Source: Allium sativum (taxonomy: Eukaryota; Streptophyta; Magnoliopsida; Asparagales; Amaryllidaceae). From it: DNA of 64,000 bases. Numbering within the stretch: the stretch's first letter is position 1; each line of letters opens with the position of its first letter. The notes under the pieces are model-generated. The model ran no database searches and was not told where the DNA came from. It saw only the letters and a list, made by a program, of their open reading frames with translations. Below, one piece after another: positions 44,647 to 56,800 of this stretch. The DNA is taken from assembly GCA_030737875.1 (NCBI GenBank), contig CM060922.1, positions 761,867,603 through 761,931,602 on the forward strand, written 5' to 3'. The position numbers and the translations under genes are program-made.

Positions 44647-45780
44647 ATGGCCGATAACTTTGCCATTCCGGAGGGAGTACACGTACCTGTTTGGTATAGG
44701 AGACTTTTGGAGGCTAGGGCGACCGAAGCCGGCCCCGCAAATATTACTCCTCCTCCGGTAGTTAATGTTTCTCCTCCTCCTCCCATAGCTGATGTTTCTC
44801 CTCCCCCTCAGCATCCACAAAAGGATTTCGCGGAGATTTGCAAAGACTTTAAGGCGATGGGTTGCAAGAATTTCATTGGAACCGAGACTTATGTGGAGGC
44901 AAGGAATTGGTTGAAAGAAACCGAAGATCTTTTTGCCTTCTTTGATATAGATGACCGTAGGAAGGTTTTATTAGCAGTGTGGTTGCTAAAGGAAGAAGCT
45001 GCACGTTGGTGGGTGGTCACCACCGTTACTAGGTCAATTGAGACTTGGGATGACTTTCGGGGAAAGTTTGGACTAAGGTTCCTATCACTAAGGCAAGGGG
45101 ACATGACTATTAGGGAATACATAGATAAGTTTAATCAACTAGCTCGGGTCGGTTTAGACTTGGATAACACAGCTCAGAAGAAGGCCCTATACTTTGCTCT
45201 GGGATTAAACGAGCCATTACAGGGTTTAGCCATGACTCATGTACCCTTGGGGGCAACTTTCGAGAGCTTGGTGAATATGGCCCTACTCAATGAAGAGAAT
45301 AGGAGTGACAAGAAGGAGATCAAGATGAATGATACTCAAGTCAAGGAGACTGGTTCCCAGCGGAAAGGAAACCAGGGTAATCCAAGCGGTCAGAGCAGTC
45401 AAGGCAATAAGAACAAGAACAAGAGTCAAGGCAACAAGGGGAACAACAACAAGGGCAATAACGACAAGAGGAAGTGCCATTATTGCGGTTCAGTTGGGCA
45501 TCTTATTAAGGATTGTAAGAAGAGGAAAAGGAAGAGGGGTGAATGCTATAGTTGTGGTGAGTTCGGACACTTCACTAGGGATTGCCCGAAGAAGAGATGG
45601 CAAGGCCAGGGTCAGACTCAGCGTGCTGGACCTTCAGGGGGGCAAGTTCATGCTCTCAGTACCGCTCCAGTTCCCGATCGAGGTAGTATTTCCGTTGAGA
45701 ACCTTGTATATATTTCTGATTTTCCTGTTCGTACCTTGTTTGATTTTGGTGCATCGCATAGTTTATTTCATCTGATCTAG
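44647..45780 (+). CDS. gag: E6 Gag with protease start (377 aa)
   Basis: The frame is unbroken from ATG 44647 (TTCAGTATGGCC) to TAG 45778. Residues 1-60 are proline-rich (NITPPPVVNVSPPPP). The capsid domain spans about 60-210 (CKDFKAMGCKNF, ARNWLKETEDLF, EEAARWW, LRQGDMTIREYIDKFNQL). A Lys/Asn/Gln-rich basic linker follows (about 215-275). Two CCHC zinc knuckles are at 277-290 (CHYCGSVGHLIKDC) and 300-313 (CYSCGEFGHFTRDC). The protease begins near 355, but its active site reads LFDFGAS (Asp366) where family members have LFDTGAS, and the frame stops 11 residues later. Gag looks able to be made and to bind RNA; protease does not. E1 has the decayed relative at 709. Confidence 0.9.
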   Translation: MADNFAIPEGVHVPVWYRRLLEARATEAGPANITPPPVVNVSPPPPIADVSPPPQHPQKDFAEICKDFKAMGCKNFIGTETYVEARNWLKETEDLFAFFDIDDRRKVLLAVWLLKEEAARWWVVTTVTRSIETWDDFRGKFGLRFLSLRQGDMTIREYIDKFNQLARVGLDLDNTAQKKALYFALGLNEPLQGLAMTHVPLGATFESLVNMALLNEENRSDKKEIKMNDTQVKETGSQRKGNQGNPSGQSSQGNKNKNKSQGNKGNNNKGNNDKRKCHYCGSVGHLIKDCKKRKRKRGECYSCGEFGHFTRDCPKKRWQGQGQTQRAGPSGGQVHALSTAPVPDRGSISVENLVYISDFPVRTLFDFGASHSLFHLI

Positions 45781-46924
45781 TTGAAAGTTTGAACCTAAGT
45801 ACTAGTCTAGTTTATGATCCCGTGTGTGTTTCAAATCCAATTGGGGGTTCCGCCCGTTTGCCTATTATCTACGTGGATTTGAAAATCTCTATCTTTAGTA
45901 TAGAGTTCTCGTGTGATGCTTGTATTTTCGGTTTCATGGGGTATGGGTTGATTTAGGGCATGGATTGGTTGTCCAGTTTTGGAGCCATCCTTGATTTTTG
46001 AGCATAGGGTTGTGAGGCTCATGACTTGCCTCGGTAATACCCTAAAAATTGCTAGTAACCCTATGAGTCCCGTCATGTTGTGTTATCTTGAATCCCTCAA
46101 CTCGTCTATCGATAGTTTGCAATCGGTGAGGGTGGTCCAAGAATATCCTGATATCTTGGGTGAAGTGAAGGGGGTTACCCCTAAGCGAGAGATAGATTTC
46201 CGCATTTATCTGGTTGATAATGCCAAGATAGTTTCGTGGCCGGTAAGGCACATGGTCCCGTAAGACGGGAGCTAAGTAAGCAAGTGAAGGAGTTGCTTGA
46301 GAAGAACTTCATTCGATGAAGCATTGCCAAGGAAGGTGCTCTAGTAGTATTAGCTACTAATGTGGACAGTTCGCTTCGCCCGTGTGTTGATTATCGTGAG
46401 TTAAAGAGAGTAGACAACCATTGCCAGGGATCGATGATTTGTTCGATCAGCTTGTAGGAACATCTGTTTTCTCTTGATCTTGCTACTGGATTCCATCAGC
46501 TCAGGATAGCTGAGGATAGTATAGACAAGACTGCGTTCAGAACTCCAGATGGATTCTTAGAATGGCTGGTCATGCCATTCGGTTTGACTAATGCACCCGC
46601 CTACTTCGTGGACTTGATAAGTAGGGTGTCTAGGGAGTTCCTGAACGAGGTTGTGGTAGTCTTCGTAGATGATATTCTGATCTTCTCTAAGGATGAGGAA
46701 GAGCACACAAGGCATCTCGTGGAGGTGATGGATACGCTTAGAGCGCATCAGTTGAAGGCTAAGTTCTCCAAGTATCATTTTTGGAGAAGGAAAGTTAGAT
46801 TTATTGGGCACATAGTTTCTAAGCAAGGTTTAGCGGTGGATCCCGCTAAAGTGGTCGCGGTTCAAGACCGGAAATCTCCGACGAGGACAATTGAAGTAAG
46901 AAGTTCTCTCAGTTTAATTAGTTA
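45781..46924 (+). pseudogene. pol: E6 protease remainder and reverse transcriptase, broken
   Basis: Continues the gypsy order with stops and shifts. Protease/linker remains include SNPIGGS about 45834 and VVQEYPDILGEVKGVTP at 46130-46180. RT fragments follow: RPCVDYRELKR near 46380, then [16 protein letters not shown] after a small deletion near 46470, then an open stretch 46524-46924. That stretch has [18 protein letters not shown] and [14 protein letters not shown] (polymerase DD), and ends DPAKVVAVQ. The frame closes at TAG 46923 where the RNase H connection should begin. RT cannot be made whole from this copy. Confidence 0.85.
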
Positions 46925-47700
46925 GTTAGCGTCCCTTGAGCTTAGACCTACCCTTCTGGATCAAGTAGGGACTTCACAGAAGGAGGACCCACAGTTAAGT
47001 CGAGATCATGGACAAGTTGATTCGAGGCAAGATAGTAGTCACCTCGCTATAGATGACAAGGGATGGCTAAGACGCGATGAGAGAAAGAAGGTTCTTGAAG
47101 ATGCACATCATCCGAGGAAGTGGCCGAGTTTGTCCCAAGGTGCATGTTGTGCCAACAGATTTAAGGCCGAGTCATAGAAGCCCGGTGGGCTGTTATATCC
47201 ATTGGAAGTCCCCGCAATGGAAGTAGGAAAAGTGTCACGAAGGATTTCGTGGATGGACTGCCTAGATCAAGGAAAGGGAATACGAGCATGTGGGTCATAG
47301 TAGGTAGACTCACGAAGAGTGCTCATTTCACTCTGGTAAAGAGCAAAAGGACTGCATCATAGCTAGCGACAGTTTACTTTCAAGAAATAAAGCGGTTGCA
47401 CGGGGTTCCCTAAAGGATAGTTAGTAACCATGACTCAATTTTCACTAGCTAGTTTTGGGATAGTCTACGGGAAGTCATGGGCAAACGACTGAATCTAAGT
47501 ACGGCCTATCATTCGCAGGCGGATGGTTCATTGGCAACCTGGATTGGTATTTTCGAGAAAAGTTCTGCTGCGTGGAATACTTTATAGTAAGTAAACGAGA
47601 TCCAGGATTCACTAGTGAATTTTGGAGAGCTTGCATGAAACCATGAGGTCATAATTATGTTTAAGCCAAGAATGATAGAAGAGTAAGTGAAAAAGGGAAG
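46925..47700 (+). pseudogene. pol: E6 integrase remnants, RNase H missing
   Basis: From 46925 the sequence no longer matches RNase H; that domain is essentially deleted. Integrase pieces follow: a zinc-region remnant near 47090-47160 (CCANRF), then DGLPRSRKGN-type core about 47245-47300, where IVDR reads VGRL, so the first catalytic Asp is gone. The second motif reads VSNHDSIFT near 47425, and AYHSQADG lies near 47505. A partial second copy of a core motif (DPGFTSEFWRACM) follows at 47598-47640. Stops are frequent. Not functional. Confidence 0.75.
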
Positions 47701-48677
47701 ACGAGAGGCGACAATGAAATGGGTTCCAACTCATATTTGGAAATAAGAGTTAAGAAGTCAAGAAATCATGAAGTAAAAGACGGTCAAAGCACAGTGGAGT
47801 TAAGCTCAAGGAAACGTGACTTAGAAGATTGAAGGCTAGATACGCGCATCATATCTCTTTCTAAGAGTATATCCTTGATCCTTGTTTTCCTGCGGAACTT
47901 ACTCGCATGTTATCTTTTTATGTATATCCTCTCGGTCCCATTTTTCGATCCTATTTCTGTCGGGAGGTGTGACTTATTGGCTAGTAATACATGTCAGGGT
48001 TTGAAGGGGGTCCGTTAGGTTGACTAAACCTTTTGGGCTTTTATAGGATATGCGTTGGGTTAGAAAGGGATTTCTTGTAATCCAAAAGGAGTATATCTTG
48101 CTTATCTTCCCGATCTCTTTAGCATATCTTTTGCTATCCATGTTTGTCTTGATTATCTAGTTTATCGTGTTAATCTTGTCATGAGAACCTTAGGTAGAAA
48201 CCCTTTGGATGAAACATGTGTTTGAAACATGTTATGCTTGATGGTTGCAAGTGGTTGCAAGTGTTTGCAAGTGGTTACTCGTGGATGCATTATACACGTT
48301 AGGCTCTAGATCGGCTCACACACTTCTCATATTGCATATGCATGAGTGTTTATGCTTATTCATGGATGAAATTTTTTGTGTTATCACATGGATGTTGCAT
48401 ATGGATGTATGTTATGTGCACACATATAGATGTTATACATTATGTTAGGAATTGCATACATATGGATTCATTTCACTAACATAATTTGCATTGATGATAT
48501 TTGCATTGGATAAGTACATATACACACACCTTTGCATATGTTCATACAACATTTAGAATCTTGTAAGGACAATGATTACTCGTAGATGATGTTTTGAGTA
48601 GATGGATGATTGGATGGTAGGATACGTTCTTCCTAACTTGAAGATTTCGGGGACGAAATCCTTTAAGGAGGGGAGAA
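47700..48677 (+). other. E6 3' untranslated region and polypurine tract
   Basis: No coding sequence recognised. Contains repeated GGTTGCAAGTGGTTGCAAGT near 48242, TGCAT-rich stretches shared with E1, the box TTTCGGGGACGAAATCCTTT (48647-48666) and tract AAGGAGGGGAGAA (48665-48677) abutting the 3' LTR. Confidence 0.75.
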
Positions 48678-51600
48678 TGTAACAACCCGTATTTTCAATA
48701 ACCTGTAATAATGTAAATCGAGGCAGAATTTAATTCTAAAATCTGAATCAAGGGAAACGGACTATGCCATTGCGTCCGTCTCGGAAAAATACGCGAAATA
48801 GAGTCCGAGTTTTCGAAAATCGGAGTCCGTATGACCCGATTAGGGCCCAACGAAGTTTTCAGAAAATTCCTAAGTAAAAACAGATTTCAAATTCAATCTT
48901 GAATTTGGAAAATTGGGCCAGTTTGGGCCAGGCGGGAAAAGTCCCGCCACAGTACCTAAGTCGACAGCCCTGTCGACTTGGGAGTCGACTTGGTTTGACC
49001 AAGTCGACAGCCCTGTCGACTTGGCTGTCGACTTGGCTCAGACGAGCAGTCCTGCCTGGTGCACCATCTTGGGTTTGTGTTGAGCTTGGGGGCCAGATTC
49101 GGTTTTGAGGGCTGAGATTGGAACTAGGGTTTAATCCTATGGCCTAAATCACTTGCCTAATCTATAAATAAGACCCTAACCTACCCTAAATCATCATTAT
49201 TCATTCTAGCAACTAAACTATGTCAAAATCAATCCTCTCATGGCCTCCACTCTCTTCATAAAATTCCTAAACAAATTCTTATGAGATTTCCATGCATACA
49301 AGTGTTTTTAGACTTGTATGAGCCTCTTTAGCTTGCATTCAAGTCAAGTCTTTACATTTGCACCATAAAGAAAGAGTTTTGGTCAATTTTGCTTGCATTT
49401 TTGGGGTTTAATTGGTTGCATAAGGGTTTTCTTACATTTGCTATACTCATTTGAGTCCGCATAAGCATTGTAAGCCATATTCCTTTCATACTTAAACTTT
49501 AAAGTTAAATGTATGATATGCGAGTTTATATGCAAGTTTTCTATGATGTGTTATGCAAGTTTTCTATGATGTGCTATGCAAGATCATCAAGTTATGTTAT
49601 GCATGTTTGATATGCAAGTTGTCATATGATATGCAAGTTATGTTATGCAAGTTTGATATGCAAGTCGTCATATGATATGCAAGTTATGTTATGCAAGTTT
49701 GATATGCAAGTTGTCATATGATATGCAAGTTATGTTATGCAAGTTTGATATGCAAGTTTATATGCAAGTTTATCATGTTATGATATGCAAGATTATCATG
49801 TTATGATATGCAAGTTTATATGCAAGTATGTCATGTTATGATATGCAAGTATGTTATGCAAGTTTGGGTTGAACATTTTGTTCATGCTATCATGTTATGC
49901 ATGCTTTTGAGGCCTAATGTAAGTATATGAACATATGTACATTTCATATGCCACCATGTTGAACTTGTGGCTTAACACTTTTATGTCATGATTATGCCAA
50001 GTTCCCTCTTTCTATCCTTTATGCGCTATTGCGATATGTAAGCGATGGGATTGCGTTTGGGGTTGGGTAAACTTAAAAGACATAATAACATAAGCTTGGG
50101 AATTTACCTATTAAGTTAGGTCTACCCATTGGGAATTTACCTATTAAGTTAGGTCTACCCAATTGCTTGAAAACTTGTAATATGTTTTGGAAACATAATG
50201 GACATGACACTTAGAAAAGATAAGTGTGACCAACTCGAGGTTGGGTTGAGTTTGTAGCATAAACCTACCCGGAACCGACCGGCTTAACTAGTTGCTACAA
50301 ACAATAGGACCCAATGTGAGAAGTTGGCCATGTTGTACCTTGAACCCGAGGTTAGACCAAGTTGTGGTGTAAAGCTACCCGGACCCGCCCGGCTTAACTA
50401 GTAACCGCAACAAAGTCTAATGTGAGAGGTTAAGGCGCATTAATTAATTAATGCCTCGTGATTAGGGTTAAGTCATGGTCCACTTAATACTTAACCAATT
50501 TGGGCTTGGTAGATTAATCAGGGTTAAGTCGTGAACTCATCGTTACACTTAACCAAGTTAAGCCATGATTAGTGAAAGGGTTAAGCCGTACTTAACCCAC
50601 TAGAAAACTCCTAGCAATGGGGGTCCACTCCAACAGTAATCCCTAGTTTGTATCATCATGACCCTAGGGACTAGGCTAGGGTGGGGGCACGATTATTGGA
50701 CTGGAGGTAAGTGACCAAAAGCGACGGCAGAGTGGTACGCCGGTGTAGTTCTGGACGGACTATGGTCGTGCACGTAGTCCGGAGCCGGGGAAATCATGCA
50801 CGGGTACCAGTAGATCGAGACAGTGCACGCATGTTTATGGTGTCCAGGGGTTGCCACCCTAGGGCTTGATACACCCGACGGGAGACCCGGCACAGTCTGA
50901 CTACAATTATGTTTGGGCCGTATTGACACCAACACGTGACGAGTTAGGCTTATAGGGAGCCGATCGACTAGACCGTTGGGTGGGACCTTGTGTTAGGGTC
51001 ACTTCATGTTATTGGACCTCGTATGAGGGTCACTTCATGTTATTGGACCTCATATGAGGGTCACTTCATGTTATTGGGCCAAAGCTTGGGCCAAGGGATC
51101 AATACTTGTTTATTCAAGTCATGTTAGTTTGCTAGTACACCTGTGGTGCAAAACCTTAATCCTGATTATGCGATGACACATTTATCTACCTTGTTAGTTA
51201 ATCATCATGCTAGTATGTTGTTATCCTTATGTTCATCCCTGCTGCTCATGCCAGTTAACTTTATCAGTTAACATTGATTGTAGTAGGGCTTACTCAGTCT
51301 TTTTGACTGACCTGTTTTCTTTCGCCTCTTTTCTTCCGTTTCCCCCCCCCCCCAGGTTCTCAGGGAGGGAATAGTGGAGCTTAGCTTGGATTTCTGATCG
51401 CTTGCTTCTGGGATATTAGCTCATGTACGGTCTTAACATGAAGCTAGCTATGGTTATTACTTATTTTGGGGATAGCACTTATGTATTTCAGTTTTCAGAT
51501 GATGTTGTTTTATCTAGACTTGTTTATTTGGAAAGTTGATATTATGTTGTACCAGACTTGTTTTGAAATGGTTTAAAATCTTCCGCTGTTTTATCTATGT

Positions 51601-51735
51601 TATTTACTCTGTTTACATATATACATGTGTTCTTGTTCTGCCTTGATATATCATTATGCATGTTTACCTGATTCAAACGCCCCTCCAAAGTCAGAGTGCT
51701 TGCAAGAGTCACCCTGGCGGAGGTGGGGTGTTACA
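48678..51735 (+). repeat. E6 3' LTR (3.1 kb)
   Basis: Nearly identical to 41365-44445, with about 18 substitutions, one fewer 46-bp unit and one extra 23-bp segment near 49780. It ends GGGGTGTTACA followed by TSD GATTG. Confidence 0.95.
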
Positions 51736-51740
51736 GATTG

Positions 51741-53047
51741 TGTAACAAGCCGGAAAATCAGAACCAACTTAAAATTTTTATTTTAAGAAATTTGGTTAGA
51801 AAATGTGCTAGAATTTAAAATTTCCATTTTTAAATAATACTAAAGCTATTAAAAATAGTCATTTTATAAACGACCTCCATTTTCGATGAAACCATTTTTG
51901 TCGGATCCGGAATGTCAAATTATTGCTAAGTTTAATTTTCCATAATTTTTGGAATTAATATGAGAGCATGGTAAATTAAACTGTGTTCGATAATTTCTGT
52001 TGAATTTAATCGACCGTTAAAAGGGTCATTTTTAAACGGTCTCCAAATTTGACGAAATTAATTTTGTTAGGGCCGTATCACCAAAACATAGCTAGGTTTA
52101 TTTTTTTTGGGAATTTTTGGAGTCCGTATGTAGCCCCGGTAAATTTAAATGTACGACCGAATTAAATAAATAAATGATTTAAATTTTAATTTAAAGAAAA
52201 CGGACTGAAAACGATCGATTGGGCTGACGGGACCTAGCCCATTGTGTCCGAAACGAGGGCATTTGGGTAGGAACAACTCTCGTTGGGCTGAAATTGGAGT
52301 TGAAAGGGATTAACGGGCTTAAACCCAATAATTAAGAGGTTTATTATTATTTTATTATAAATATATCACCACAAAACCCTAATTCCTCTGTATACAGTAG
52401 CCGCCACCCTTCAACCAATGGCCAGAATATCTCCTCTCTTCCTCCCTTAATTTCTTTCAATCCGTACTATAAAACTTCTTGCTCCTTTAGAGTTTATTAT
52501 AGAGAATTTCATGAGCTTCGATTCCATACGGGGTTGATCAAATAACGTGGAGTATTCGCAACGAACCAGAGCCCCAACCCCCACTGTTTGCGCCGCCGCC
52601 CCTTCCCCTTGCTCTGATCGAGCTACACGCCGTGGGTCCCCCTTTGGGCACGCCTCCTTCCTCTCCGGCGTGGTGGTGACAGATTGTTGTGAAGTCAAGT
52701 GATTGGATCGATAACCTTAGACCTAGTTTCAAACAAAATAAAGGAAGTCGCGGCCTTGATACAGATAAAGAAAGAAGAAGGGTATTTTCCCCTTTATTAT
52801 TTAATTAATTTATTTTAAAATGTTATCTACCTAAATAAATTGATAACTAATGCATACGAACTCGAAATTGAAAAATTTCAGAACCGCTGCGATCGTGAGT
52901 CCAAGATCTTCCTTTCTGGACTTATTAGAACGAATTCGGAGCAGATCAAATTTTGGACAAAAATTCAAATCTATATTATTCAGAATTAAAAGCACTATGA
53001 GAAATTCTATTTTTTTACATATATAATTAAAATTAATTAATCATAAT
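51741..53047 (+). repeat. E5 3' LTR, first 1.3 kb
   Basis: TGTAACAAGCCGGAAAATC onwards is collinear with 35317-36610, including TATA box and CCGCCACC leader. The match stops after AATTAATTAATCATAATT; E5 5' LTR continues GTGGTATTAC (36625) while here E7 begins. The rest lies beyond the window. Confidence 0.9.
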
Positions 53048-53760
53048 TCTAACGACCCGCCTTTTTGCCTGATTCTCGCCGTAATTAAACCAACTTAAAT
53101 CGCTCATAAAGACGAATTGTTATGGGTACATACATATACTGAACAAAATAACAGAGCTTTTCATTGCTCAAAACAATATTACATCAGAGTTACATGAATA
53201 TCATAGATATAACATAAATATATATACAGCGGAAGAAAGAAAATGAACTCTCAGTGGAAGATACTATGTTACAGCGGAAGCTTTAACTCCAGCGTGGACT
53301 CCAATTCAGAAAGCGCTCTGAACTTCGCTCCAACGAAACAAACTGCAAAAATTAAACTACTAGCTGTCTGTGTGTAATGGGCACCCAAAGTTTAGGAAGG
53401 AACAATAAACTCTAGGTCAGTTATGGGACTGGTGTGAGAACATAAAACAGTTGCTTTACGGTTTATTTTAAAGTTGGGAAATTCACTGGACCACGCCGCT
53501 AACGCGGAACAGGTTTACTCCATGTGAATGCCCGTGCATATAAATACGCAATGACCTTTGAAAATGAAGCTATCATAAGCTCGTCCCACATCACACAATG
53601 CAAGCGCACACCAGATGGGCGAGGTTTATCTTATGATAACCAAATATGCTTTCATACGTAAAAATCCTCTTTCAATGCCATAATACATATATAGTGTGGA
53701 AAACATTTCGCAAATAAATGTATTAATCCTAGACGGCATAATACCCCATAATATTATGTC

Positions 53761-53813
<53 letters not shown>

Positions 53814-56800
53814 GAACCAAAACAGGTGGCACGTATTGGGAATTTGGTTTTCCAACTTGATGATTCCTGGCACGAAAGATCAATCGGAACTCAAGCGAAA
53901 TGTAATCACGGTTTTTTCATCCAGACTAGGACACCAATACAAATCGCGAGGCAGATCAACGGTTTTCGACCAGACACGGCCCCCCGAAATATTCCATAAG
54001 TCATAAGTGGTTTCCCATTGCTGCAGCAGTCATCATCAATTCATATATATATATACACACACACAACCTAACCGCCAGTTTCTCATCATCCGGGGTGTGA
54101 GGTTTGTCGATGTCACGTCATACACAAAGCATGCCTAGAAAATCAATGCCCTGATCGTACAAGCTCATTTCATTTCTTAAGTATGTCACATTGTCCATTC
54201 ACCACATGACCACTGATTTCCATCCATACATAACCTCTTCGATCTCATACGTCACAAACCAGATATATATCAACGGAAATCAGTGTTATGCCGTCAATTA
54301 CAATGTCAGACACACAATCCATACAAGTCCGTCCTGGGTCTGAACGGAACAAAATCCGAAAGTTCTTCCCATACGTTCGGACTTCCTGCCACTCCGGAAA
54401 TAGGGGCATCTCTCTACTGTAGCTAGCAGTAAAGAAACCAATCGGCAATCAGTCTGTTCGATGTAAAGAACCTCGGTCTTCATTTGTCGATTCCAAGTCT
54501 TGAATTTGTTCATGTGTCGTATTATTACTTGGAATGGTTTCGGACTTAAATCCGATCTCGGTCTTTCCAAGTAATAAGCGTATTCATAAAACAATGGTTA
54601 TGAACACACAGGTTCTCAATTCAAATTTCCTTCCAAATCGTTATCCTTTCATTCCTAAATCAAGGTTGGATTGATCGTAAATTCCGTTATTATCTTAACC
54701 CTTTATTTGAAAACCAAATATTCGATTTATCAATCCTTTTATTTAAACATACCTTTCAAATTCTTATGCTTAGAACATACATTTTTATTCCTTTCCTTAC
54801 GTCTTCCAACTTACTAAAGCTTCATTTGGATTACAATTCAATTCACGATAATTCAAACAAATTATATTCAAATATAAGTTTGATAGAGTTAATTTGACTT
54901 ATATTCAATATAAATACTTAACTCGACAAACACTACCAGAATTTGATGTGAATATTCTCTAATGATTATGGTAGTATTTGTTTAACTTTGGATATCGAAT
55001 ATCCGACACAAACTCTATTCAACTCATTTCCCTTTTTAAACTCAAACTTTTAGAATCAATAAATAATTCCATATTTATTCACTTAAAACTTTTCCAAACC
55101 ATTTACAATCCATTTCACTTTGAAATAACGGTTCGCTATTTAAAATTTCCAAACCTATCCCTCTTTGGATAATGATAATAACGTATGGAATGTTATTGAA
55201 AGTGCTGCCAATTTCTCTTTAGAAAAATGATAATAACGTTGGAAAATGTTACTAAAAGCGCTGCAAATTTCTCTTTGAAAAAGTAATAATAACGTTTGAA
55301 AGGGTCACTGAAATGCTGCAATAACCATTTAAATCAAGTAGAATTAAAAATTCGAATTTCTATTCTAATCGCTTTAAACAAATAAAGTAAGATAAGTTCC
55401 TTAAATTTTTAAAACTTGTTTTCCCTTGATTTTCCCTTATGGTCGTCGACTGCATGTACGACAACCTTTTCCAAATTTGTTGTAAATATAACTTGAAAAT
55501 TGTATGCTGAAATTTGAAAATTCATTTTCTATTCAAAAACTGTTAATAATTGAAAATCAACGTTTCTTATTTCAAGTCAAACCGATTTCAAACGCTCAAG
55601 TTATAACCATTCAAAAATTTAAATCGATATTTACGAACTGCCGCGCCGCAGCACGTTATATATCGATTTAAATATAATTCGTTCAAATCCCTTTAAAATT
55701 GAAATAAAAATTCAATATAACTTAATTTAAAACCGATTAATAAGTTTAAATCCAAATGATTTCATAATTCCAAAATTTAAATTTAAATAAGTTGTAAACC
55801 ATAGGAATTCAAAAAACCTTTTAAGTATAAGTTTAAATTTAAATTTAAACTTCATAAATGGTCCTCACGCGACATTTATTAATTTAAAATTCAATTTTGT
55901 CTCTAAGATTTAAATTTCAAATTATAATTTAAATTAACCGTCCCGTCCGTCGGACTAGTTGGGGATAGCCAGGGAGAGCAGGAAACTGGATTTCCAAATC
56001 CAAGCCTAGACACCATCCTCTCTGTCATCCTGGAACGGTCTGGTATAATATTATAAAATATTATATTTAAATTTCCAAATCTTTTCAAATCAAAATTTGA
56101 CTTAAAAGAAAAGTATCTTAATATTTGAGAAATAAATCTTCATTTACATGGAAGGAGAATTTAATCGATTATCTGTATGATTCCAAAACCACAGAGTTGT
56201 GTGTGCATCATGCAAAATAAATCAACCATATAACATCGGATGATCATAAAATAAAATCATCACCTATACACAAACAATTTCAGCCATGCACAAGCGTTAC
56301 AGTCAATAACGCTTCAGTGTTCAGTGTCAACTAATTACATGCACATCCATTAACACAATAGCATACATATCCAACCAATTATCATTGATTTATCACAACT
56401 AATTATTTAATCACTACTAATTAAATTTAACGATTAAATTTAGTGTTCTCACCGAAATAGCTCCATAAATCTTCACTATTAGGATAAACAAGCCAATGAT
56501 CACTGACATCGCCTCTCGAACAATTTTTCATCCTCCACTCCCATTTCGATTAGCAACCGATGACTATTCTGCTAATTTTATATATTAAAATTGAATTAAC
56601 CACACTTGTTATATATATATATATCGTCATATATATATACGGACTTTCATCTTATTTTCCATAAAAAAAATCTTAGCTAAAATTCCAAATCTATATATAG
56701 TTGGATTCTATTTTCCGATACGATTCTAACGCATCCGACGGTGTTTAAATCCGAGTTAAAACGAGTGAGATATTAGTTTCCAAAATTTTACATTTAGGTT

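Larger units (their letters stand above)
41365..51735 (+). mobile_element. E6: young gypsy LTR retrotransposon with ruined pol
   Basis: 10.4 kb with LTRs of 3081 and 3058 bp that start TGTAACAACCC and end GGGGTGTTACA. The TSD GATTG is perfect (41360-41364, 51736-51740). Outside the repeat array I count about 18 substitutions between LTRs, near 0.6%. The interior keeps a full gag frame but protease, RT and integrase are broken and most RNase H is missing. It is the youngest element here, and sits exactly between the E5 purine tract and the E5 3' LTR. Confidence 0.95.
35317..53047 (+). mobile_element. E5: large-LTR gypsy deletion derivative, split by E6 and cut by E7
   Basis: 5' LTR 35317-40958, an interior of only about 406 bp (40959-41364), and the first 1.3 kb of a 3' LTR (51741-53047). 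E6 occupies 41365-51735 plus its TSD, and E7 interrupts the 3' LTR at 53048. It has primer site, leader repeats and purine tract but no gag or pol. Many LTR blocks match E3, so it is a non-autonomous relative. The two LTR starts differ at roughly 5-8% by eye, making it older than E6. Confidence 0.88.

Noticed and set aside
52447..52732. Minus-strand frames of 64-83 codons in the E5 3' LTR
   Set aside because: They cover the GC-richer leader after the TATA box; the equivalent region in the 5' LTR does not keep them open at the same length.
54298..54594. 98-codon frame in E7 LTR, repeated at 61715-62011
   Set aside because: Sense strand of E7, but the shared part with E3 and E5 is nucleotide-level and E5 has a stop; not supported as a gene.
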